Positions 16,738-24,403 of a stretch of 64,000 nt of DNA are shown piece after piece. Numbering within the stretch: position 1 is the stretch's first letter; each line of letters starts with the position of its first letter. The notes under the pieces were generated by a model, which saw only the letters and a list, made by a program, of their open reading frames with translations, ran no database searches and had not been told where the DNA came from. Both the position numbers and the translations under genes were made by a program. The DNA lies in contig NZ_JACNMP010000001.1 of NCBI RefSeq assembly GCF_017592335.1, positions 124,001-188,000 on the forward strand, written 5' to 3'. The stretch is from Pseudaestuariivita rosea (GTDB taxonomy: Bacteria > Pseudomonadota > Alphaproteobacteria > Rhodobacterales > Rhodobacteraceae).

Positions 16738-17655
16738 TTAGCCGCTGATCGAACTTCTTTGATCTCGGTTAGCTGCGTCTTCGTTTTTCAACAACAGCGT
16801 CAGGGCCACAACGGTCATTCCAATTCCGCCAAGAACGATCATCGGCGGCAGCCCTTGGCCTAAGGCGACCTCCCATAAGATAACCCAACTGGGCGTTAGA
16901 TAGGTGTATGCCATCACCTTTGAGGACGGCAGGCGCAGTGTCGCATATTGCAGCAGTACAAATGTTGCAGCGCTTGCGAATATTGCGACGTACAGGATTG
17001 TGATCCACACAATCGGCGGCAGTGATGCCCAATCGGTCGTCGCGATATCGCGCCACCCGTAGGCTACCAGCACAAGAAAACCTGCGACCAGCATGCCAAA
17101 TGTGAAAACGACCGCCGGTTCACCCCGATTCAGTTTGCGCACCATCGGGGTATAGGCCGCGTGTGCCAGGCAGCCGAAGAAATAGATAACCTCGCCCCGC
17201 CCAAGGTTGAATTGCAACAGCGCGCCCAGATCCGCGCGAAAAATGACCCATAATGCACCGCAGGCGCCGATCGAAAGCGCCAATGCAATCCGTTTGGTCA
17301 TGACCTGACCCAAAAGAATGTACCCAAATCCGGCGGCCATAACAGGCGTCAGCGTGAAAACGGCAGCGCTGCTGACGGGGGACGCGGTTTTCAGACCCTC
17401 GAACATCAGAACAAAATAGGTCGCGAACAAGGTGCCCAAGATCAGATATCGCCAGGGTGCGTGGAACGCTGATCGGGGGATACCTGTCGTTGCCAAAGCT
17501 GCTGCACCAATAATCACCGCTGCGATCAGAAACCGCACTGCGTTCAGAGCGGCAGGCGCAATTTCATTTGCGGCGAGTGACCCCAGTGAAAACGATCCCG
17601 CGACTAAAGCTGAAAACAACAGCATCGCCGCATGACCACCGCCTGTGCGGGTCAT
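16738..17655 (-). CDS. EamA/DMT-family membrane transporter
   Basis: A 305-residue inner membrane protein with ten predicted helices in two repeated EamA halves (about 8-140 and 150-290). Members export or import amino acids, nucleobases or other metabolites; the substrate is not predictable. The ATG overlaps the stop of the upstream LysR-type regulator gene by four bases, so it is translationally coupled to that gene and transcribed from the LysR/azoR intergenic region. Confidence 0.85.
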   Translation of the reverse strand: MTRTGGGHAAMLLFSALVAGSFSLGSLAANEIAPAALNAVRFLIAAVIIGAAALATTGIPRSAFHAPWRYLILGTLFATYFVLMFEGLKTASPVSSAAVFTLTPVMAAGFGYILLGQVMTKRIALALSIGACGALWVIFRADLGALLQFNLGRGEVIYFFGCLAHAAYTPMVRKLNRGEPAVVFTFGMLVAGFLVLVAYGWRDIATTDWASLPPIVWITILYVAIFASAATFVLLQYATLRLPSSKVMAYTYLTPSWVILWEVALGQGLPPMIVLGGIGMTVVALTLLLKNEDAANRDQRSSISG

Positions 17656-18536
17656 TCAATATCCCAAATCTTGGCATTTTCCTTAAGGTGTTTCAGCAAC
17701 GCTTGAACCTTGCTTGTGCGGTGCAGGTCGACATGCGTGACCAGCCACATCGGAACCGACCATTCATCCTTGCTTTCCATCACCTCTGTCAGGTTATCGC
17801 GCACCTTGAATTCCCATTTCGCGATAAAGCCGATGCCCGCACCCGCGATCACGGCATCCTCCATCGATCGGTTATCTGTCGTGCGAAATGTGATGTTTTG
17901 GGCTGGCACCATCTCGCGCAGCCACTTGATAAAGGGCGCGCGTGATGTCGGGCTGTCGTGGGCGATAAACCGATGATTGACGAAGTCGTCCGGGCTTTCG
18001 GGCAGGCCATATCGATCGATATAGGTATCGCTGGCGACTAGCAGCATGCGCACTTTGACGAACTGCTGAACCACATTATCGGGCTGATCCGGCGCCGACC
18101 CTGCCCGGATCGCCACATGTGCTTCGCCGTATTCAAGACGAAAAACACGTTCATCGGTCAGATATCGGACGGTCACATCGGGGTATTCCCGCTGAAAATC
18201 CGCCAGAACGGGTGACAGCAGCTTGGATGCCGAAGCCAGCGATGTGACAACTAATTCGCCTGTCACGTCTTCGCCGCGGCCCTTTAGGCGACCCGCCAAT
18301 TGGGTGAATTGATCGTCTGTCGCCTGGGCCACTTGCAACAGGTCCTGACCAGCCTCGGTCGCGGTGTAACCCCTTGCATGTCTTTGAAAAAGTTTGACCC
18401 CAAGCCGCCCTTCCAGCGCGTCGATGTGTCGGATAACCGTGGCGTGGTGTACGCCTAATGCATCAGCGGCACCACTCACGGTGCCCAGACGTGCCACTTG
18501 ATAGGCCGTTTTGATCTCGTCCCAGTTGTCCAGCAT
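17652..18536 (-). CDS. LysR-family transcriptional regulator
   Basis: A 294-residue regulator. The winged helix is at about 1-60 (AYQVARLGTVSGAADALGVHHATVIRHIDAL), and the remainder is a periplasmic-binding-like effector domain beginning near residue 90 (GELVVTSLASASKLLSPVL). It is divergent from an azoreductase gene, the usual arrangement when a LysR protein controls its neighbour in response to an electrophile or quinone, and it forms a two-gene unit with the EamA transporter downstream. Confidence 0.85.
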   Translation of the reverse strand: MLDNWDEIKTAYQVARLGTVSGAADALGVHHATVIRHIDALEGRLGVKLFQRHARGYTATEAGQDLLQVAQATDDQFTQLAGRLKGRGEDVTGELVVTSLASASKLLSPVLADFQREYPDVTVRYLTDERVFRLEYGEAHVAIRAGSAPDQPDNVVQQFVKVRMLLVASDTYIDRYGLPESPDDFVNHRFIAHDSPTSRAPFIKWLREMVPAQNITFRTTDNRSMEDAVIAGAGIGFIAKWEFKVRDNLTEVMESKDEWSVPMWLVTHVDLHRTSKVQALLKHLKENAKIWDIE

Positions 18537-18636
18537 CTTTATGTGCGCCTATCAACATATTTTGTTCATAATCTCAGATTGTGTTCATCCGTGCAATGTA
18601 CAAATTGAACTCATCACCGTCATAGGAGCACAGATC
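18537..18636. promoter_or_regulatory. LysR/azoR divergent control region
   Basis: A 100-base AT-rich intergenic region between the divergent LysR-type and azoreductase genes. TGTTCAT occurs twice (in TTTGTTCATAATC and TTGTGTTCATCC), and TTGAACTCAT is a related inverted form. These are candidate half-sites for the LysR regulator. No single T-N11-A box stands out clearly. Confidence 0.35.
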
Positions 18637-19221
18637 ATGACACAGAATATCCTGCGCATTGACGCATCCGCCCGAACCAAATCGTCTGTTTCCCGCAAAC
18701 TGACGGATGACATTATCGGACGTTTTTCGGCGGATCAGATTACCGTCCGCGACTTGGCTGAGACTCCCCTGCCTCATGTGGATGAACAATGGGTCGAGGC
18801 GAACTTTACCCCCGCCGATAACCGCACCGGGGCGCAAAAGCAGCTTCTTGCCCAATCCGATCAGTTGGTTTCAGAACTGCAAGCCGCCGACACAATCGTA
18901 ATTGGGTTGCCGATCTATAATTTCGGCGTTCCGGCCTCGATGAAGGCCTGGATCGATCTGGTGGCGCGGGTTGGCGTGACATTTCAATACAGTGAACAGG
19001 GTCCAAAAGGTCTGCTTAAGGGAAAACGCGCTATTGTCGCCGTAACATCCGGCGGAACCAAGGTCGGGTCCGATATTGACTTCGCCACAGGCTATCTGCG
19101 CCATGTCCTTGGCTTTCTGGGTATCACAGATGTTACTTTTGTTCAGGCCGACCAACTGGCGATCAGTCCCGAAGAAACCATCAAAGAGGCCGAAGCGCAG
19201 GTTCAGGCACTGGCGGCGTAA
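18637..19221 (+). CDS. azoR: FMN-dependent NADH-azoreductase
   Basis: A 194-residue flavodoxin-fold quinone/azo reductase of the AcpD/AzoR family. It uses NADH to reduce quinones and azo dyes and probably protects against electrophile stress in the cytoplasm. The FMN phosphate loop is in RIDASARTKSSVSRKL, the isoalloxazine loop is LPIYNFGVPASMKAWIDLV, and TSGGT near residue 140 also contacts flavin. The start is ATG 18637 with AGGAG eight bases upstream; a longer frame runs into the LysR gene and is rejected. The convergent lactate dehydrogenase gene ends next to it. Confidence 0.9.
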   Translation: MTQNILRIDASARTKSSVSRKLTDDIIGRFSADQITVRDLAETPLPHVDEQWVEANFTPADNRTGAQKQLLAQSDQLVSELQAADTIVIGLPIYNFGVPASMKAWIDLVARVGVTFQYSEQGPKGLLKGKRAIVAVTSGGTKVGSDIDFATGYLRHVLGFLGITDVTFVQADQLAISPEETIKEAEAQVQALAA

Positions 19222-19222
19222 C

Positions 19223-20386
19223 CTACTGCCAGCGCCCCTCAAAATCCTGCGGGATCAGAAGCACGTCGCGATCAAGGTCTTCGACGTGTTTTCTGCCGCA
19301 TAAGGCCATCGTCGTGTCGAGTTCCTTGTGAATGACTTCAAGCGCGGTTTTGACGCCCTTTTGGCCCATCGCACCCAGACCATAGGTAAAGGCACGACCG
19401 ATGTAGGTGCCTTTGGCCCCCATGGCCAATGCTTTCAGAACGTCCTGACCGCTGCGAATACCGGAATCCAGGTGGATCTCAACATGATCCCCGACAGCAT
19501 CGACGATTGAGGGCAAGGCGCGAATTGAACTTAATGCACCGTCCAGCTGACGCCCACCGTGGTTTGACACAATGATGGCATCGGCACCGACGTCCAGTGC
19601 GCGGCGGGCATCTTCGGCGTCCAGAATACCCTTTAAAATCAAGGACCCACCCCATTCTTCCTTTAGCTTCTTGACCTTGTCCCAATCCAGCCGCGGATCG
19701 AATTGTTCGGCTGTCCAATCGCTAAGTGATGCGGCATTGGTGACACCCTTGGCATGACCGATGATGTTGCCGAAAAAACGGCGCTTGGTCGACATCATCT
19801 CGATGCCCCATGACCACTTGGTCATCAGGTTAGCGATTGTTTTTGCTGTTAATTTTGGTGGGGCGGACAGACCGTTTTTCAGATCTTTGTGACGCTGGCC
19901 AAGGATCTGCAAGTCTAGCGTCAGGACAAGAGCCGAGCATTTCGCGTCCTTGGCACGCTGGATCAAGTTGCTGACGTATTCCTCGTCGCGCATGACGTAA
20001 AGTTGGAACCAGAACGGTTTTTTTGTATTGTTTGCAACGTCTTCGATGGAACAGATGGACATTGTCGACAGGGTAAAGGGCACGCCGAACTCTTCTGCGG
20101 CGCGGGCCGCTTTGATTTCGCCATCGGCATGTTGCATACCGGTCAGGCCAACGGGGGCCAGGGCCACGGGCATGGATACGTCCTGACCGATCATTTTGGT
20201 GGCGGTCGAACGACCCTCCATATCCACCGCAACCCTTTGACGAAGCCGGATTTTTTCGAAGTCACTGGTATTTTCGCGAAAGGTCTGTTCCGTCCAGCTG
20301 CCGGTTTCAGCGTAGTCGTAAAACATGCGGGGCACGCGCCGTTCGTAGATGCGTTTCAAATCGTCAATGCATGTGATTGTCGGCAT
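19223..20386 (-). CDS. lldD: FMN-dependent L-lactate dehydrogenase
   Basis: A 387-residue alpha-hydroxy-acid oxidase-family enzyme that oxidises L-lactate to pyruvate and passes electrons to the respiratory chain. FMN-binding PVALAPVGLTGMQHADGE, QLYVMRD, and the active-site SNHGGRQLD with the catalytic histidine are all present, as is the second phosphate site DSGIRSGQDVLKALAMGA. Length fits bacterial LldD. It has its own promoter region; GAGGAC lies before the ATG. No lactate permease is adjacent. The GntR/FadR regulator at 12842 is a possible but unproven controller. Confidence 0.9.
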   Translation of the reverse strand: MPTITCIDDLKRIYERRVPRMFYDYAETGSWTEQTFRENTSDFEKIRLRQRVAVDMEGRSTATKMIGQDVSMPVALAPVGLTGMQHADGEIKAARAAEEFGVPFTLSTMSICSIEDVANNTKKPFWFQLYVMRDEEYVSNLIQRAKDAKCSALVLTLDLQILGQRHKDLKNGLSAPPKLTAKTIANLMTKWSWGIEMMSTKRRFFGNIIGHAKGVTNAASLSDWTAEQFDPRLDWDKVKKLKEEWGGSLILKGILDAEDARRALDVGADAIIVSNHGGRQLDGALSSIRALPSIVDAVGDHVEIHLDSGIRSGQDVLKALAMGAKGTYIGRAFTYGLGAMGQKGVKTALEVIHKELDTTMALCGRKHVEDLDRDVLLIPQDFEGRWQ

Positions 20387-20465
20387 CGAACCGTCCTCTT
20401 TTACCCATTTTGGTAAGTCTTTATGACCAATTTCAGGGTTTCGTACAACCTTCGTCCGGATTTTG

Positions 20466-21053
20466 TCAATTGCACAAACGTTGCGTCAGGGGCAAGGTTA
20501 AGGCTGCGCACGGCACCACGGCAACGCCCGACCCGCCCCCAGGGCGGGCGCTTCTCGTCCACCCACGGGCCGGGCGCTGCCCTCGGCCATCATCAAAGAC
20601 ATTGCTGATTTTGAGGACGATACTCTCGGGGGCAAAATTGTTGAGCAATTTGCCGGCAATACCCGCATCAAAGATGAACAAAGCGTCGCCAACTGATATG
20701 TCATCTGGGCTGATCTCACTCAATCTGGGTACCAATCGCCAACGATTGTTTAAGTCAGTCGAACCTCTGATGTTAAAGTGAGCGACTTCTAGGTGAAAGG
20801 TGCAACTGTTTGATTTTCCGTTAATATGTAAGATCATGGCCGATAATGAAACTGGTTTTGAAAGGCCGTCTGACAGTGTAAAATCAGGCATTATCAAGCA
20901 GCGACCATCACTGAGAACGAACTTGTCTTCAATTTTCAGAACTTCGAACGCCTTCATAAAGGAAACTGTACCGTTTCTGGGACCACCAACAACCCTTGAG
21001 AATGCTTCCAAATGCTGAACGTTTCCGGCAAGTTCGTCCCGCGATCCGCGCAT
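20466..21053 (-). CDS. hypothetical protein, no family recognised
   Basis: A frame of up to 195 residues from ATG 21053; an alternative TTG start at 21101 would overlap the extended end of the P450 frame. Residues ~30-150 read like a real folded protein with mixed hydrophobic strands (KAFEVLKIEDKFVLSDGR, ISVGDALFIFDAGIAGKLL). The final ~45 residues are Arg/Gly/Pro-rich and are encoded by a GC-rich repeat-like element, so the original C-terminus was probably replaced. No good ribosome site is visible. It lies downstream of the P450 on the same strand and might share its transcript. I do not assign a function. Confidence 0.45.
   Translation of the reverse strand: MRGSRDELAGNVQHLEAFSRVVGGPRNGTVSFMKAFEVLKIEDKFVLSDGRCLIMPDFTLSDGLSKPVSLSAMILHINGKSNSCTFHLEVAHFNIRGSTDLNNRWRLVPRLSEISPDDISVGDALFIFDAGIAGKLLNNFAPESIVLKISNVFDDGRGQRPARGWTRSARPGGGSGVAVVPCAALTLPLTQRLCN
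20532..20582. repeat. GC-rich REP-like element with two hairpins
   Basis: CCCGCCC / GGGCGGG (20532-20538 and 20542-20548) form a tight stem, and GGGCGCTGCCC at 20572-20582 forms a second. The second has the same GGC-GCT-GCC core as the intergenic elements at 34609 and 62588. It is much richer in G+C than the surrounding sequence. Confidence 0.5.
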
Positions 21054-21075
21054 TGGCCGAACTGACGCACCCCGT

Positions 21076-22704
21076 TCAATCAAAACATGGAAAGCGTGCA
21101 AAGTGGCGGGGGTCCTGTGGTCGTATCACTGTATGACCCCAGGGCCGCTTATGTCGTATGGACATCGAATTCCAGATGGGAGTGTTGCGGGTGTGGGTGC
21201 CTTGGGTGTCGATCTGGCCAGCAGATCCCATAGCGCGGCGCAGGTTTTTTTGCGCCAGAACGGGCTTTAGGATAGCAGGGATGATCGCGCGGTTGATGGC
21301 AGCGCCAAAGCAGGTGTGCATGCCGTAGCCCCAGATGATGTAATCGCCCCAACTGCGCTCGGTGCGAAAGTCGTTGGGGGCGTGGATCGCGTGTAGGTCG
21401 AACATGGCAGACAGCGTGGTGGTGAAAACCATCGTGCCCTTCTTGATCTTGGCACGCCGCAGCGTGGAACGGGCCACGACGGTGTCACGCGTGGCGCGGC
21501 GATAGATCACCGGATTGTGCGGCTTGAACCGCAGTGCTTCCCAAATGTATTGCGCCATCAGGTCATCGTTACCAGCAATCGCTGCCTGATGAGCACTGCG
21601 CAGGGCGTCGGGTCGGTTCAGCAGTTCGTCCATCGCGTAGCAGCACGCTTTTGAGATCGTGGGGATCGCACCGATCAGCAGGCCTAGCAGATTGTTGCGA
21701 ATACCCAGATCATCCATGCCGGGGGTATCCACGCTTTGCAGTGCCAGGCAGCGGTTCAGGACATCTTCCGCCCGGATCGGGTTGGCCTTGCGGTCTGCGA
21801 TGGCGTCATCCAGATAGCGGCGCATCTGTTCGGCGTAGTCTAGCGCTTTGGTTTCGAAATTGGGATCGGCGGCCAGATCCTCGAACAGGTACCAGAACAG
21901 GATGGTCGCCCAATCCTGCATCGTCGCTGCATCGGGGCCGCCGGTGCCAAAGTAGGTGTCGGTCATATCCCAGAGCACACGCAGGGTCAGGTCAGCGGGC
22001 AGATCAATTTGACCATTGGTATTCGCCACCAGATCTTTGGCCAGGCTTTGCGCGCGCGGCAAAATAATCTTAGCAACATCGCTGCGCCGCATGGCCAGAT
22101 GCATGGCCGAGGTATCGCGGGTGTAGTCCCACCCCGGTTGCATCCCCAGAAAGAAGTTGTTGCCCCCGGTCAGCTTGCGCATGCGACTGCCATAGACGAC
22201 CTCGAAATCAGCATCGCGGTTCAGCACATCAAGGCAGTCGTTGTGGCGTGTGATGATCGCCGTGCCGTTGTTTTCATAGGCTTTGACAAAAGACCGTTTC
22301 AGCACAAGGTTCGGCCAGAATGCCCGAAGCACGGATGCGGCGTGGCGTTGATTGACGGTTTGTCCAAAGGCAGCCGCAATGTTTTTGCCGATGGCCCCGC
22401 CCTTGGTCGCGGCGCCGATGCCAAGGCCGATCAGCCTGATCAGGGAAAGCAATCCTTGTCCCCAGACCAACAGAACGCGGAACGACGTTGTGAATATGTT
22501 CATGCCTTGCCCCAGATCGGGCCAGTCCTTGGGCTTGATAATCACCCAACGCGCGAAATGGATCAGGGACAGACCCAGAAAGCCCATCAGATTGGCAGGC
22601 AACCCGCGCGACGCCATAAACAGCAGTCGATTGATCCACGTGATTTTAGGATTGCTTGGCGTCACGACATTCATCGCATACGCCTTCCCGGCCATGTTCG
22701 ACAT
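21076..22704 (-). CDS. cytochrome P450 with probable C-terminal frameshift
   Basis: A P450 monooxygenase of about 540 residues. The ExxR motif is in EALRFKPHNPVIYRR and the haem-thiolate loop is WGYGMHTCFGAAINRAI with its cysteine. The first ~130 residues form an unusually long basic and hydrophobic N-terminal region. After IDTQGT the frame reads on for about 33 unrelated residues to a stop at 21076. Adding one base in the GGG at 21195-21197 would give a normal family ending, GTPHPQHSHLEFDVHTT, with a stop at 21149-21151. This is either a recent mutation or a sequencing error. Start: ATG 22704 (a TTG lies four codons upstream). Substrate unknown; no ferredoxin or reductase gene is adjacent. 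Confidence 0.8.
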   Translation of the reverse strand: MSNMAGKAYAMNVVTPSNPKITWINRLLFMASRGLPANLMGFLGLSLIHFARWVIIKPKDWPDLGQGMNIFTTSFRVLLVWGQGLLSLIRLIGLGIGAATKGGAIGKNIAAAFGQTVNQRHAASVLRAFWPNLVLKRSFVKAYENNGTAIITRHNDCLDVLNRDADFEVVYGSRMRKLTGGNNFFLGMQPGWDYTRDTSAMHLAMRRSDVAKIILPRAQSLAKDLVANTNGQIDLPADLTLRVLWDMTDTYFGTGGPDAATMQDWATILFWYLFEDLAADPNFETKALDYAEQMRRYLDDAIADRKANPIRAEDVLNRCLALQSVDTPGMDDLGIRNNLLGLLIGAIPTISKACCYAMDELLNRPDALRSAHQAAIAGNDDLMAQYIWEALRFKPHNPVIYRRATRDTVVARSTLRRAKIKKGTMVFTTTLSAMFDLHAIHAPNDFRTERSWGDYIIWGYGMHTCFGAAINRAIIPAILKPVLAQKNLRRAMGSAGQIDTQGTHTRNTPIWNSMSIRHKRPWGHTVIRPQDPRHFARFPCFD

Positions 22705-22968
22705 CAAAATATCCAATCAAAAAATAGCTTTAAATGCCGATAGCATACGCCAAAACGCGGTTTCTTGCAATTACAAGATCATTTTGGCCCGCTTTGGGTT
22801 TTGATGCTTTGGTGTAGGATGGCCACTACAACAAAAAAAGACCGCTTTTGGCGTGTGAGTACTGAACTGTGGTTTATGTCGGCGTGCAGTACAACGCGCT
22901 AGTTCGATGTCTGTCAACAAATGTCGGCTTGTCTTGTGGGCCTGTTTCGCCACCTGTAGCTTCCACGA

Positions 22969-23571
22969 ATGACAGAGCTAATAATGTGCTTCGACCTTCG
23001 AAGCCCTTTCACATATTTCGCGACGCAACGCCTCACAATCCTTCATGATGCTGGGGCCAAAGTACGACTGCGCCCGGTGTCCATTGACGGGCTGCTAAAT
23101 CTACAAGCCGGAAGAGAAGTATGGGCCAACTATGTTGACCCATTACCGCCGCCAAAGCGCGCGCATCTGATGCAAGACATTCCAAGGATGGCTGATTTTT
23201 GGAATATCCCGTTATCATGGCCTCCAAGTTTTCGACCGGATTCTCGCCGAGCCATGTGCCTTGCTTCCTTAGAAGATGTCGGAGCCAAGGAGCTTCATCA
23301 GCTTCTTGAATTTGGCAGTTCAGCGTTATGGCGTGATGGGCATGATTTGACTGAACCCAATATCTTTGACCGAATGCTGACGATCACTAACATTAGTCAT
23401 TTTGATCACAATCTGGAATCGGAAGGTTTGAAGATACTCGAACGAAACACCAAAGACGCATACGAAAACGGCGTCTTCGGAGTGCCAAGCTTCATTGTCG
23501 GGGATCGGGTCTATTTCGGAGCAGATCGCATGGAGATGCTTGCAGATCTTGTTCGACAGGGAACTGCATAG
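22969..23571 (+). CDS. 2-hydroxychromene-2-carboxylate isomerase / DsbA-like family protein
   Basis: A 200-residue thioredoxin-fold protein of the kappa-GST-like isomerase family. It has the N-terminal FDLRSPFTYFATQRL, with a serine in place of the thioredoxin cysteine, central LLNLQAGR, and the C-terminal GVFGVPSFIVGDRVYFGADRM loop that is diagnostic of the family. Relatives isomerise chromenes in naphthalene breakdown with glutathione, but many are of unknown use. It is divergent from the P450 gene across 264 bases in which I see no other gene, so a joint role in oxidising aromatics is possible but not shown. Confidence 0.85.
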   Translation: MTELIMCFDLRSPFTYFATQRLTILHDAGAKVRLRPVSIDGLLNLQAGREVWANYVDPLPPPKRAHLMQDIPRMADFWNIPLSWPPSFRPDSRRAMCLASLEDVGAKELHQLLEFGSSALWRDGHDLTEPNIFDRMLTITNISHFDHNLESEGLKILERNTKDAYENGVFGVPSFIVGDRVYFGADRMEMLADLVRQGTA

Positions 23572-23658
23572 TCTGAAGCAGGGCATTTAAAGGGGTCATT
23601 CGAGCAGACCGCAGCATCTGTCAAGTTGGACTCTAACCAGAAATTCTCTGCATTCGGG

Positions 23659-24264
23659 TTAATTCCAGTTTTCGGCCTCAAACACGATGTTGAAGGGGCG
23701 TGATCCTATTTGAACGCCTGTTTGCATGTCCTGCAGGATGACCTCGGTTCGGGTTCCGTTTTCATCTGTGATAATCCACTTGCGCAGCTCGACAGGGTTG
23801 GGTGTGAAGAAAAGCTGGATGTTGCCGTACTGAGGGTTTTCGGGATCTTGCGCGGTGACGATGGTTGAGGTGCCGTCATAGTCATGGGCGACCACCATGC
23901 GGGCGCGGGCGAAGTCGACGTTGCGGTCCAGGATGATGCTAAGGGGTGTGCGACGCAGGGGATATTGGGTGGGGTTCGAATTCGACTTGCCGTCAAAAAT
24001 CGCCACCTGCCCGCCACCGGCGATCACCAGTGCTTCGTCCGGGGGGTTGTATTCAAACCGCACGCGGCCTGGGCGTTTCATCAGGATATCACCTGTGGCG
24101 ATGGTCTGATCCGCGTTCACCTGGGTAAACTTGCCCGAGGCCGTTTCAAAGCTGTTCAAATAGGCCGAAATGGCATCAAGTGACAGTTTTTCCGCAGCCG
24201 ATGGCAGGGCCAGTGCAGCCCAAAGAATGGGTATCAGGATAAAGCGTTTCATGGGCCGTAACAT
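23659..24264 (-). CDS. lolA: outer membrane lipoprotein carrier LolA
   Basis: A 201-residue periplasmic chaperone that carries lipoproteins from the inner to the outer membrane. A signal peptide (MLRPMKRF then a hydrophobic core, cleavage after PSAA) is followed by the LolA beta-sheet core: FTQVNADQTIATGDILMKRPGRVRFEYNPP is the typical hydrophobic-ligand cradle, and a C-terminal QTGVQIGSRPFNI strand closes it. Two starts are possible: ATG 24264 with GGAG upstream, or ATG 24252. It lies 139 bases downstream of ftsK on the same strand, a pairing common in alphaproteobacteria. Confidence 0.9.
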   Translation of the reverse strand: MLRPMKRFILIPILWAALALPSAAEKLSLDAISAYLNSFETASGKFTQVNADQTIATGDILMKRPGRVRFEYNPPDEALVIAGGGQVAIFDGKSNSNPTQYPLRRTPLSIILDRNVDFARARMVVAHDYDGTSTIVTAQDPENPQYGNIQLFFTPNPVELRKWIITDENGTRTEVILQDMQTGVQIGSRPFNIVFEAENWN

Positions 24265-24403
24265 ATATCTGTTTCTCCGATCCTGCACCCCGCATTTCAG
24301 TCACAAGGGCGCGATATCCCGCCAGCGTCAAGCGGCTGCGGTATTGAATAACAAAGGCACCTGTTTGCAGATATTCAATAACACCTTCAGTGTAATCAGA
24401 TAC

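Noticed and set aside
21534-22067. 177-codon plus-strand open frame opposite the P450 gene
   Set aside because: Arg/Ser/Gly-rich antisense shadow of a gene with intact P450 motifs.
24343-24379. ATTGAATA / TATTCAAT inverted repeat between ftsK and lolA
   Set aside because: Eight-base AT-rich arms with a 21-base spacer are easily found by chance; no T-run or regulator link.
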